This document shows positions 44,479-54,234 of a DNA stretch of 64,000 nt, one piece after another. How positions within the stretch are numbered: the stretch's first letter is position 1; every line of letters starts with the position of its first letter. A program made the translations under genes and the position numbers. The stretch is from Sepiola atlantica (Eukaryota > Mollusca > Cephalopoda > Sepiida > Sepiolidae). The DNA lies in the NCBI GenBank assembly GCA_963556195.1, contig OY744519.1, positions 108,108,032 through 108,172,031 of the forward strand, written 5' to 3'. A model generated the notes under the pieces. It ran no database searches and was not told the DNA's origin. It saw nothing but the letters and a program-made list of their open reading frames with translations.

Positions 44479-44533
<55 letters not shown>

Positions 44534-44869
44534 TATATTACATTACATGAAAGCTGAGTCAATGAAGGTTTGTTTCCCTATGACTTTTTCCCTATATACT
44601 TTAATCACACAAAATAGAGTAGATTGGACAGCGATTCGATTGTTAGACATTCATCACTGAAACCTGGTGGACAAGTCTGACAGAGACTGAAGTTGATTTG
44701 AACCAAATATGGTTGGATTAAAGAAAGAATTGTGGATTTTATTAACGATTCCATGGGTAGATGGCATTTAATTTATGTCACCTTGTATAAGCTAAAAGAA
44801 CAATTTAATTTATAAATATAAACTTGAAGCATGAAAACTTTTACCAAAATTACTTAATTCGGCATTAAA

Positions 44870-45125
44870 AAAAGTGATGTGGTCGATCATAGTCGAGGGT
44901 GACTTAAAAGCTCCCTTTTCATTAGCTACTACAACCAGATGTAGGGGAGAGAGCCACTTCTTTCCCAAGATTACTCCACTTACCCTTGGTCCTCACCTTA
45001 TACTACTAAGTGTTTAGCAAGGGAGTATCAAGTACTATTTTTTAAGTCTTTAGCATGACTCGACCGAGTATTGAACTCTGGTCTGACGGCCAATTAGCAA
45101 AAACTCTTATCATTACGCCAAACAT
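44870..45125 (-). mobile_element. tRNA-derived SINE
   Basis: On the minus strand 'tttggcgtaatgataagagt' (A-box-like) and 'gagttcaatactcggtcg' (B-box-like) are followed by a body of about 150 bp and an A-run at about 44870. No hammerhead is seen in it. Confidence 0.65.
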
Positions 45126-45179
45126 AGTCAGGAAACAAGCCCATGTCCCATTGCCGTAATGTTGCATCCCTGTGCTGGT

Positions 45180-45460
45180 TTTACAGGTAATTCAACAGAA
45201 TGTGCGCTGAAAAACTAACTGCACTTGTTTCCCCTCAACATAAATACTCTCGACCAACCCGACCGGTAGCAAGATTCGATCACTTCACTGTAGAGGTCCC
45301 CAGATGCCATAAAACTTTCTACTCTAATAACTTCTTTCCTCGAACAGCTTGCCTTTGGAATTCCTCTCCTGCTCTCTGTTTCCCCGACTGTATCAACATG
45401 CAGAAATTTAAATGTAATGTGAACAAACATATTGCTGCACAACTCCCCATTTAGGATGCC
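45180..45460 (+). pseudogene. Jockey-like LINE C-terminal relic
   Basis: The forward frame has 'RPTRPVARFDHFTVEVPRCH', then 'NNFFPRTACLWNSSPALCFP' and 'MQKFKCNVNKHI'. This matches the end of jockey-like ORF2 (SRFFPRTAxLWNxLPxxCFP...FKxxVNxHL). The same subfamily lies, inverted, at 56770-57390. Sequence beyond 45460 to about 46200 is unrecognised. Confidence 0.75.
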
Positions 45461-46197
45461 CCCCTATACATCTTACCCCTAATTCACAGTGGTAAATGAC
45501 CCCTAAAGTGTTGATATGCTGCAATACAAAACAAGTAAAACAAACCATCATTCTCAGGAATAGTTCTTGGATAGATTTATTTTGATTCAACATTGTGTGC
45601 CGTGAAGCGTTCCATAAGGTCAAGAATTACTAGCAATTGCTTTCTAGATAAGTGTTTTATTGATCTGGACTAGTGGTCTCCAAAATAGTATTGCATCCCT
45701 GTGGATTGGTCTGTCTGTCCATCGGATGAATGAATGCCTGTTTGAGAGGAGGAGGAGAAAATGGAGAGAGAGGGAGGTAAAAAAGAGTTTATAAACGCCA
45801 AATTAATCGATTTACTTTTTTTTTAGTTGAAAAGTGACGTTTGTACAAGGAATAAAAGTTCCCGATAAACATTTATGATTTATTCATAATTAGTTTTTAT
45901 TCACTGTTTACTGAAACATAAGAAAAATAATCTGATTATCTCCCTTGGTTCGGTTTCAAAAAGTCTTTCATGTTATTTTATCCTAAATTTTAATATTGGC
46001 CGATTTTTATTTGTATTTAATTTTATTTATACAATGGATTAATATATAAATTAGAATTGAAATAACTCAGACTGAAATGGTGTTTTGAGTCATTTCAATT
46101 CTAAGTTTATTTTTGCTGTGTATCTACATTGAGCTCTCTTACAGGAGTTGTTCCTGTCAAGGACAACACCTTCAACTCGGATCTACAATCTTATATA

Positions 46198-46200
<3 letters not shown>

Positions 46201-46243
<43 letters not shown>

Positions 46244-46300
46244 TTAGGCAGCATGTTTTCATTAAGGCAAATGTTATTAAATAACACAGAATTTTTGTTT
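46201..46300. repeat. (TG)n microsatellite plus half of a foldback family
   Basis: About 20 TG units (46201-46240) are followed by 'ttaggcagcatgttttcatt' and 'aaggcaaatgttatt', the leader and arm of the foldback at 24938-25082. A mirror arm is not seen. Confidence 0.75.
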
Positions 46301-46559
46301 TGTTTTATAAGGCTCTTTTTTATATTTTCGATTTTCGAATAGTTCATTTGGTATTCTGATCAAATTGTTATATGATAGTTGTTTCTTGTTCCATAGTTTT
46401 TGTGATTACTTTCGATTCGATTCATCGATTAGTCTTTTTATGTTTTAATTTGTTTCTTTCAGTGTTTAACAGCTAGGTCAATCATGGAGTGTTTTCATCA
46501 ATTTGTTTTTAGCTTGTGGTAAATATTATCTGTTAAAACTAACAGCCAATTTGATCCGA

Positions 46560-47110
46560 ATATCAGAAAATCCAATAAAAATAGGAGAGAGGACAGAAAA
46601 GATGAAGTGTAGTACTAGAACAGATACAAACAGTCTCCTGTTCTGCACATATCTCCCTACAATGTCCAGATGTAATCTTCCTCTGAGGTCATTAGATCTA
46701 AACCTGTCTTTAAGAGCCACATTTCACATCCATCATATCATTCTCATATCTTTTCTCTCCATGCAACGCATGTCTCTTACTCTCAATGGCCAGGTTTCAC
46801 TTCCATACATCATCATATGTAGATATGGTGGGAAAGTTCTGATGTAGATGTGTACAAGAATTGGGAAGGTATGAAGTTTTGACGGGAGTGTGATGTGAAA
46901 ATACTGGCCAGGTTTCACTTGCATACATCATCACACTGTGTACACATACCTGATAGACTCTTCCTTTGGTTAACAGTGGTAACGCTCTGCTGGTTAGTAA
47001 TGACAGAAGTTTCCTGAACTTACTCCATCCAAGCCTAACTCTTGCAATCACACTAGCACTAACTTGTCCCTATGCTCCAATGGTATCACGACGTAACAAA
47101 ATTTCTGAAC
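46560..47110 (-). pseudogene. RTE/L1-like RT C-terminal relic with internal duplication
   Basis: The minus strand gives 'RVRLGWSKFRKLLSLLTSRA', 'TKGRVYQVCVHSVMMYASET' then, after an extra 70-90 bp, 'TWPLRVRDMRCMERKDMRMI' and 'ALKDRFRSNDLRGRLHLDIV'. The words for SVMMYxSETWP occur twice, so a short duplication or insertion separates the two halves. Same subfamily as 15121-15720 and 55225-55620. Confidence 0.8.
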
Positions 47111-47214
47111 AACCTCAATAGCCTTATATATTTTTCTTATCTTAAATTGTTAGTTTATTTTAATTATTCCTTAATATTTGTTTATTACAAATAAGTCACC
47201 ACTTATCAAGACTC

Positions 47215-47770
47215 AGTGGTCACTCCAAGTTAAGGGTTAATGCGATTGTCAATTGAATGATGGACAACACCACGAGAGGTTTGGAGACGATGGGTGAAAA
47301 GAGCAGGATATAATTACTAATTATTAAGGACGGCTCAACATGCATTTGTTGACATTGGACTTGAACACGTCTATAATTGTAGCCAGCAAGAAAGCATCTC
47401 CATGATATTGTATTCCATAAATGGGAAATTCTTGGGGGAAAAAAAAATCTGCTCATGTAAGTTTTGTTTGGTTTTTAGCACACAGAAAGAATGGAAACTT
47501 GATGTGAAGGTTTTACAGGGTGGGGGCCAGAGATCGTAGTTATGTCGAGCATCTACCATGAAAATAACGATAGAGTAGAAAAAGACTAGCAACGTGTCTT
47601 CTGTTAGAAAGGAGCTGTAGGGAAAAGAAGATATCGTCACACACTAGATTACAAAGTCGAGACAAGAAGGAGTGTTCTGAACGACACCTCCTCAGATGTG
47701 GGAGCAGTACTCTATTTTAGTATCTGATTCTTATATAGGAAGAGGATTGCATCAGATGTTAGCTACTTTC
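47215..47770 (-). pseudogene. Jockey-like LINE relic
   Basis: From 47770 leftward: 'SDAILFLYKNQILK', then a degenerate CSHIWGG block, 'KTFTSSFHSFCVLKTKQNL', and 'FFPPRISHLWNTI'. It follows the order of 8215-9140. Its upstream side is cut by the 127-bp repeat at 47805. Confidence 0.7.
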
Positions 47771-47804
47771 TGGAGCGGTAGAATGGTAGCACCATTTATC
47801 CAGC

Positions 47805-48085
47805 GCCGTAAAACAAAACTACCAAACCAAAAACGATGATTAAACATTTGAAGATATAAAGAACTTGAAGCATAAAAACTTTTACTATAATGACCAGATT
47901 CGGCATTAAATAACCCAAAAAGGGTTGATATGCCGTAAAACAAAACTACCAAACCAAAAACGATGATTAAACATTTGAAGATATAAAGAACTTGAAGCAT
48001 AAAAACTTTTACTATAATGACCAGATTCGGCATTAAATAATCCAAAAAGGGTTGATATGCCGTAAAACAAAACTACCAAACCTAC
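47805..48085. repeat. 127-bp tandem repeat with hairpin tail
   Basis: 'gccgtaaaacaaaactacca' occurs at 47805, 47932 and 48059, exactly 127 bp apart. Each unit ends in cggcattaa..aaccc / gggtt..atgccg, a hairpin whose closing bases start the next unit. A diverged relative of the unit is at 44810-44870. Confidence 0.9.
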
Positions 48086-48089
48086 CATT

Positions 48090-48520
48090 TATCCAGCAAC
48101 CTTAGCAACAGATTCGATGTAAGACTTCCATTTCTTAGGATCTTATCAAGACAAGGATGTTAATCCTCCTTATTTCTTTCTTTCACATTATTCTTTCTTC
48201 CTATAATCTTTGTAGGATATTCTTTGAATAATGCTTAATGTTAATTCCATAATTTATTGGTGCTTTTTGCCATTTTACTTTTGCTATTAGAATTACCTAA
48301 ATAGCCATTTTTCTTTGACGTGTCAGCCCAACTGTCTATCCTGACGTTGAATTGACAGCCTCTTCCATTTTGTAACTGCTGAACAGACATGTTGATGAAA
48401 AATTGCTCTTCAGTTTCAATACGATTCTCCTTCATGTCCGGCGAGTGAGAGACAGACAATTCTCTCTCACTTCGGTGGCATGTTCGTGTTTTTAAATTCA
48501 CTTTTCTTTCTAAAATCTTG
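48090..48520. other. No recognised feature
   Basis: No family recognised. The minus-strand frame at 48241-48501 is unsupported. Confidence 0.35.
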
Positions 48521-48850
48521 GAATATTTTTAATTTGTGTTTCTTCATTTTGTTTTCATTTCGATTTTGCCATTCGTTGTATATTTTAGTTCATCATTTCG
48601 AATTTCTTACGCTTTTTTAAATATTTTATTCCTTTTTTATTTGAATTTCTTTCTTCTCATTTTTCCTGATTATTTTTTTTTCTTTTTCAACTGCTCTCAT
48701 TTCAATTTTATTTTTCTTAGTTTCTCTCATTTTTTTTTTTTTTACGTTTTCAATTGTATTAACATTTTTTTTCGACTTAACCTGATTTATTTTCTTTAAA
48801 TGAAGATTCATTAGCTTTTGCACTTTTCAGAAGAATTTTTATTTCCATTT
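48520..48850. repeat. T-rich low-complexity tract
   Basis: Runs of t with scattered c and a. Frames on either strand are F/S-rich or K/E-rich. Confidence 0.8.
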
Positions 48851-48944
48851 TATTCTTACTCTTTATGGGGTTGCCACCGAAACCGTACCATAGCCCCCAA
48901 AGAAAGAAAAGGACATTAAAATTAAAGCTAATTTTATATTTATT

Positions 48945-48978
48945 GCTTATATCCGTCCTGGGACGGGTACTCTACTAG
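48945..48978 (+). mobile_element. Helitron-like 3' terminus
   Basis: 'ccgtcctgggacgggtactc' plus 'ta' then CTAG with T following. The hairpin ccgtcc/ggacgg lies about 10 bases before CTAG. The start of the element is not determined. Confidence 0.5.
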
Positions 48979-49189
48979 TTAATTTTTAAATATTTTTCCC
49001 TTTTTATTATTTTTTTCACATTTTCAATAGTTTTTAATTCATCAGATTTTTCATTAAAGAAAAATTAATTATTTTTTCAGCATGTCCACATATTTGTATA
49101 AGAGGTTCGGTCTGCCTTTTTTTCCAACACACTTCAGTTTGAAATAGCATTTTCAATGCTAACTATGGATCCACAATAAGTGTAGTAGT

Positions 49190-49860
49190 CTTACTGGAAA
49201 GGTTGATAGTTGATCAGATTATGTTTATCGTAAATGTTGGGGTGTTGCTCGTGCAATCGATGGTTGAACTGTGGCACATGTGGATTAAGATGGCACCCTA
49301 CTCTATATTGAAACCATGTTCTGCTATTTGGGTGACATGTTGAATGCTGGTGGTGATTGCAACTGTTCTATCACTGTTCGCTGTTGTGTTGCTTGGGGAA
49401 GGTTCAGGAAGCTGCTGTCAATCCTTACATCTAGGCATATTTCCTTCAAAATTCGGGGCAAAGTCTTTTTGTTAGTCTGTGTTTGCTCGGCCATCTTGCA
49501 TGGCAGTGAGACATGGGTGCCAAACACTTCTGATCTGCAACGACTTTGGCTTAATGATCAGGTAGATGTGCAGTTGCAAACTGGAGGAAAGGATGCCTTT
49601 AATTGTGTTTCATCAGAAACTTGGTATTGGTGGGATTATGGATGCCATACATGCTCGGAATTTTGGGTAGTTTGGCTATATACTACATACCACCTCTTGT
49701 ATTCACTCCATAACCTGCTTGGATATCTCAGGCACTGGGGAGAATGATAGACTGAGGACGACCTGGCTGGAGTGTGTAAGTAATGATTTGACTGCATACA
49801 ACATGATTGGTAGCAATCTTTTGGACACTTGCAGCACCTTAATACCTGCTGATGATGATG
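49190..49860 (+). pseudogene. RTE/L1-like RT C-terminal relic
   Basis: A 143-residue frame (49316-49747) contains 'FCYLGDMLNAGGDCNCSITV', 'GRFRKLLSILTSRHISFKIR' and 'GKVFLLVCVCSAILHGSETW'. Beyond it, in other frames, come 'KLGIGGIMDAIHARNFG' and 'TWLECVSNDLTAYNMIGSNL'. This is the best preserved RT tail in the window, but it lacks the catalytic palm, and frameshifts follow residue 70. Confidence 0.85.
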
Positions 49861-49929
49861 ATGATTATTGCTAAATGTGCAGATTGAATGCAGACATCTT
49901 ATTTTAGACACGGCTGTACTCTGATTTAA

Positions 49930-50030
49930 ACATTGGTTTACATAAATCACCAAAGTTAAGCAACGTTGAGACAGGCCAGTACTGAATGAGTGACCATTTC
50001 GAAAGACCATGTGCTGTATGTAACAAAAAG
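49930..50030 (+). ncRNA. 5S rRNA-derived sequence
   Basis: 'atcaccaaagttaagcaacg' followed by 'ttgagacaggccagtactg' and 'gagtgacc' matches the middle of eukaryotic 5S rRNA (GAUCACCGAAGUUAAGCAACGU...GGUUAGUACUUGGAUGGGUGACC). This region includes the internal promoter (A box and C box). The 5' and 3' ends are degenerate. It may be a 5S pseudogene or the head of a 5S-type SINE. A second copy lies at 57515-57613 on the minus strand. Confidence 0.8.
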
Positions 50031-50094
50031 ATTTTCCAATTCAAATTAATCTACAAATCAATCATATACAATTTCAACATAAAATGATCTGCCG

Positions 50095-50590
50095 ATGGTT
50101 GACATGCCGTAAAACACAGCAATAACAAATCTTATTTTAGAAGCTCTGTCTGTCTGTCCATCTGTCATTCTTAAGTATGGAATTGCATTTTGTCCATCTG
50201 TCATCCTTAAATTTGGAATATCATTGTCAATGGTCTATCATACCTTTGTTAAAAATATCATTTTTTGGGGTCTGTCATGCTTAAGTTTCAAATAACATTT
50301 TGATTGCTCCGTCATGCTTAGTTTGAAATAACATTTTCATTGGTCTGTCATGTTTAAATTTGAAATAACATTTTCAATGGTTTATCATGCTTAAGTTTGA
50401 AATATCATTTTCATTGGTCTGCCATAATTAAGTTCAGAATATCATTTTGATTGCTCTGTCATGCTTAGTTTGAAATAACATTTTCATTCGACTGTCATGT
50501 TTAAATTTGAAATAACATTTGACTTCTCTGTCATTCTAAAGTTTGGAATATCATTTTCATTGGTCTGTCATGTTGAGATTTACTGTATCC
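50095..50590. repeat. 37-38-bp satellite, about 12-13 degenerate units
   Basis: Units of the form 'tctgtcatgcttaagtttga' plus 'aataacattttcattgg' repeat with insertions and truncated members. Reverse-complemented, the unit shares 'ttggtctgtca' with the 38-bp satellite at 11372-12050. Confidence 0.88.
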
Positions 50591-50599
50591 ATCTTAAGA

Positions 50600-51165
50600 A
50601 TATCAATTTTTCTTACTTTCTCTTTTAATCATTTTTTTTATTAAAGAAAAATTAATTATTTTTCCTCTTTATTTCTCTCTTTTTTGCCTTCACTATAAAA
50701 TATCATTGTTTATTTGCAAGAACCAGGGGAGATAATTTGATAACGAAGATCTGTCATGTTTTTTTTACTTGTCTGTTTTGATACTAATTAAAGAAGTCAC
50801 TTTGATGAGAATGCAACGCTCAGAACTTCAAAGCTTCTAAACATTCTATTTGTTCCGTTCTGGTTTTACTTCAAAAGGATATAAGATTAGCCCATTGTAC
50901 CCGGTCACTCTCGTCCCCATTTGAATACACGAAAACTATTTATCACCAGATGCCATTAGAGAAATCCTGCCATTAGTAAACAATTTCTTTAAATAGTTGT
51001 GCAGAAATTACTTTTAGGAATAATAGAATGTACTCACTAGTGTTTTATAGGAAATTTATTAAGTGTAATGCTTCAGGACGACGACCTTGTGCCAGACGAA
51101 GAGGAGGTTTACGCATTTGATCATTTGAAGTTGAAAGTTGAGGTTACAAATCTACCCAACCATTA
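50600..51165. other. No recognised feature
   Basis: AT-rich, no family recognised. Confidence 0.4.
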
Positions 51166-51167
51166 TA

Positions 51168-51540
51168 TAGGGTGGGCCAAAATAAGGGTCCTATCTTTAA
51201 ATTTGAATAACTTGAATTTGAATAACTTCCACAAAATAAAAGTTAAACTCACCAAACTTTATGTGTGTGTAGACTGACCCTTCCGAGATTTTTTGAAATA
51301 AACAAAACAAATTTTAGCCGAAAAACACTTCTTAAAACTAAAGTATTGTTTTTTACACTGTTTTGAGTTTTTTAAGCAAAAATAATGTTTTCTAAATGAG
51401 GGTACGTTCCTTAGAGCTAATACGGCTCATGCTTGCTTCGGAAGGGGTCCTTTACTTATTCTAAAAAAAAAATTTTTTAAATCAATAAATAAAAAAGTTA
51501 TGAATTTTTAAAAATAGGACCCTTATTTTTGCCCACCCTG
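51168..51540. mobile_element. Mariner-type MITE, copy 3
   Basis: 373 bp, the same body as 28317-28696 and 35842-36230. The first base of the left terminal repeat is t instead of c. TA flanks both ends. It lacks about 10 bp ('acttacaaaa' segment) near the middle. Confidence 0.92.
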
Positions 51541-52050
51541 TATAAACTACTTGACCCTGAAATCAAGCAGAGAGTGATCCCTTCTGCTCTTTACAGCCCC
51601 TTTCTTACAGAAAAGAAACGTTACTAGTTTCTATCTACTCTATTGTTATTTCCATGGAAGGTGCTCGACTAAGCTCCAATCTATAGTTCCTCCTTGTAAG
51701 ACATTTACAGCAAGAACTTGTTTGGCTACCACAATGGAAAAAAAACTTTCCTTTCTTCCTCCCGTGTGCCTAGCACCAGTTAGAATTTTTTCAGTTTTTT
51801 TTTGCAATGGCTTCCCGTCTGTGGAACACATTACCACGGGACTGCTTCCCTGTAGATTACAACATGGTCGTCTTCAAATCCAATGTCAACAGATTTCTGT
51901 CATGAACCGTCCCCACAAGTATTCGAACTTGATTCGTTTCCATCAATCATTCTCAATCCTCTCATAATATTCTTCATCTCATTAACCTGTATTCTGTAGT
52001 GGATGTTGGCTTTTCTAAGTGCTGATTCACCAGTAATAAAATAGATAAAT
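51541..52050 (+). pseudogene. Jockey-like LINE C-terminus and 3' UTR
   Basis: Frame-broken translation gives 'KQRVIPSALYSPFLTEKKRY', and the DNA repeats the terminal words of 8215-9140 ('cattaccacgggactgcttc', 'aatccaatgtcaacagattt', 'tcaatcattctcaatcctct'). The MITE at 51168-51540 sits directly at its truncated 5' edge. Confidence 0.75.
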
Positions 52051-52084
52051 AAAAACAAACCAATAGTGTATTTACTTGCAATTT

Positions 52085-52405
52085 GTTTTACTTTTTATAC
52101 TATGTCGTTTTTCTTTCTTTTATCAAAATATTATTTTTTGTTCCAATCAAAGAGAAGTAACAATGTATCAACGGATACAGATTTACATCCCTTTTTTCAA
52201 AGATAGCGGTAATTTGAAAACAATATCGACCCGAACAAAGTGTATTCCGGATAGAATTATAATCAAATTACATTTTATTCTTCTTAACAACATGCTGCAA
52301 CGATTCACAAGAAAAACTGGCAAAGCAGAATCAAATATTGATTTTATTGAAAGAAAGCTATCGATGACAATATTTTTTGATAAATGCTATTTTCTCCTTA
52401 GAGGG
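52085..52405 (+). repeat. Dispersed repeat shared with 15860-16165
   Basis: See 15860-16165. This copy has a 111-residue open frame (52076-52411), but the other copy is not open and the peptide is not recognised, so I treat it as a repeat rather than a gene. Confidence 0.65.
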
Positions 52406-52799
52406 GCATGATATCTTGTATTTTAAGGTTGTCAAATCTTTCATATTATTTGACATGATTAAGTAGAGTCTGATTAGGTAGAATTTGTTACACTATATAT
52501 ATGTATATATATATAATGATTAAATAGTTAGAAATGAACAGTATATCTCTATCCTTTTCTTCTTTATTTACATCATCATCTTGCTCTCTTTCTCTTATCT
52601 TGTTGCTTCTACTGCTACTCTCCCTCTTGCCACCATTACCAGAAGTAAACTACAAATTCTGTGTTAAAATAACTTTTTAAACCCCAGCGCTTCAGGCAGA
52701 CATCATTTTTGTTACAACCTAATAGTATAGAAGAAATAACCAGAGTGCTCAGTTACGTATGTAAGAGCATGTACGTTTTTTTTCTTTTTTGAATTTCAA

Positions 52800-53535
52800 G
52801 GAACAGCATACATTAGTTTTATCTTCCATCGATACCTTTGGTTTCATAAACACCATACATTAGTTTTATCGTCCATCGATACCTTTGGTTTCATAAACAC
52901 CATACATTAGTTTTATCGTCCATCGATACCTTTGGTTTCATAAACACCATACATTAGTTTTATCGTCCATCGATACCTTTGGTTTCATAAACACCATACA
53001 TTAGTTTTATCGTCCATCGATACCTTTGGTTTCATAAACACCATACATTAGTTTTATCGTCCATCGATACCTTTGATTTCATAAACACCATACATTAGTT
53101 TTATCTTCCATCGATACCTTTGGTTTCATAAACACCATACATTAGTTTTATCTTCCATCGATACCTTTGGTTTCATAAACACCATACATTAGTTTTATCT
53201 TCCATCAATACCTTTGGTTTCATAAACACCATATATTAGTTTTATCGTCCATCGATACCTTTGGTTTCATAAACACCATACATTAGTTTTATCTTCCATC
53301 GATACCTTTGGTTTCATGAACACCATACATTAGTTTTATCTTCCATCGATACCTTTGGTTTCATGAACACCATACATTACTTTTATCGTCCATCAATACT
53401 ATTGGTTTTATGAAAACCATACATTAGTTTTATCTTTTATCGATACCTTTGGTTTCATCAACATCATACATTAGTTTTATCTTGAGCTGAATTTTGGTAA
53501 AACCAAAGGTATCAATGGAAGATCAAACTGATGCA
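52800..53535. repeat. 47-bp satellite, about 14 units plus one inverted unit
   Basis: The unit 'acaccatacattagttttat' plus 'cgtccatcgatacctttggt' plus 'ttcataa' repeats from about 52800 to 53480 with very few changes in the centre. At 53490-53535 a unit is present in reverse complement ('ggtaaaaccaaaggtatcaa' ... 'tgcatggtgtt'). 52410-52800 upstream holds nothing recognised. Confidence 0.95.
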
Positions 53536-53711
53536 TGGTGTTATTTAAAATAGATGAATATGTCTATATATATATATTTATGAATAAATCTAAAATTATT
53601 TTTACCTACATACGCCGGCGTTTTAAGCTTTCACTCTCATCCGTGTAGAAAGTGACAATTTCGGACTGTCACAACGCGTGAACCCAGTTTAGAGTACACG
53701 AAGACTCTGCA

Positions 53712-53715
<4 letters not shown>

Positions 53716-53750
<35 letters not shown>

Positions 53751-53776
53751 ATATATATATATATAATATAATATAA

Positions 53777-53817
<41 letters not shown>
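53716..53817. repeat. (TA)n / TAATA tract
   Basis: Imperfect TA runs interrupted by 'ataatataatataataat', adjoining the SINE pair. Confidence 0.9.
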
Positions 53818-53822
<5 letters not shown>

Positions 53823-53877
53823 TTTCCACAATCAAACAACGCCACAGCCCACAACCTATGAAAGAAACAAACCAGAA

Positions 53878-53922
53878 GTCCTAGACTCGAGTTTCGCCCT
53901 CCTTTCGGCTCATCAGTAGAAC
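53878..53922 (-). ncRNA. Hammerhead ribozyme, consensus core
   Basis: On the minus strand: stem I GTTCTA (53922-53917), CTGATGA (53916-53910), stem II GCC/GGC (53909-53896), GAAA (53895-53892), stem III ACT/AGT (53892-53885), C17 at 53884, and TAGGAC (53883-53878) closing stem I with 6 pairs (one G-U). All invariant core bases are present and the cleavage triplet is GUC. Stem II is shorter than in the partner copy (3 bp). The predicted cut is after C17 (53884). Confidence 0.85.
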
Positions 53923-53930
53923 ACATCCGA

Positions 53931-53995
53931 ACTCAGGATTCGAAACTCGAGTCACTTGCATTTTAAGCGAGTACTCTGCCACTGAACAACCTCAC
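53931..53995 (-). repeat. tRNA-like SINE head with A and B boxes
   Basis: On the minus strand 'gttcagtggcagagtactcg' is A-box-like and 'actcgagtttcgaatcctga' contains a near-perfect B box (GTTTCGAATCC versus GGTTCGANTCC). The intervening 'cttaaaatgcaagt' sits where an anticodon arm would be. This would place a Pol III start upstream of the hammerhead. Confidence 0.75.
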
Positions 53996-54070
53996 CACAT
54001 ACAAGAATGTCTATTAACTTACACAGATAGCATGCAAGTGACTCGGGTTTCAAATCCTGAGTTCGGATGT

Positions 54071-54115
54071 GTTCTACTGATGAGCCCAAAGGAGGGCGAA
54101 ACTCGAGTCTAGGAC
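54071..54115 (+). ncRNA. Hammerhead ribozyme, consensus core
   Basis: Stem I GTTCTA (54071-54076), CTGATGA (54077-54083), stem II GCCC/GGGC with a 6-base loop (54084-54097), GAAA (54098-54101), stem III ACT/AGT around CG (54101-54108), C17 = 54109, stem I TAGGAC (54110-54115). All invariant residues are present. The triplet is GUC, stem I has six pairs (one G-U) and stem II starts with G10.1-C11.1. This is the best ribozyme in the window. The predicted cut is between 54109 and 54110. Confidence 0.88.
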
Positions 54116-54234
54116 TTCCGGTTTGTTTCTTCCATAGGTTGTCGGCTGCGTTGTTGTCTGAATGTGGAAATAATTATATATATATCATCTCACATTAAAA
54201 AAAAAATATATATATATATATATTTTTATGATAT

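Larger units (their letters stand above)
44285..44480. mobile_element. Foldback element carrying hammerhead motifs in both arms
   Basis: The arms 44300-44372 and 44385-44462 are almost perfect inverted copies ('acacattagggctgtcagca' opposite 'tgctgacagccctaatgtgt') with a short loop ('ttaggaactgaa'). It is followed by (TA)n at 44482-44528. Each arm, read outward, contains a hammerhead-like order. No tRNA-like head is seen. Confidence 0.85.
53818..54178. mobile_element. Head-to-head pair of tRNA-derived SINEs with hammerhead ribozymes
   Basis: Two copies of one short element face away from each other, with both outer ends at (TA)n. The left copy (minus) has a tRNA-like head at 53931-53995, a hammerhead at 53878-53922 and a tail to 53818. 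The right copy (plus) keeps only the 3' part of the tRNA-like head (about 54030-54066), then a hammerhead at 54071-54115 and the same tail to about 54178. Shared words include 'gagttcggatgtgttctact' and 'ggcgaaactcgagtctagga'. No protein is encoded. Confidence 0.88.

Noticed and set aside
49636..50010. 124-residue minus-strand frame
   Set aside because: It is the complement of an RT relic and a 5S-derived element on the plus strand.
52076..52411. 111-residue open frame as a gene
   Set aside because: The DNA is a dispersed repeat, and the second copy at 15860-16165 does not keep the frame.
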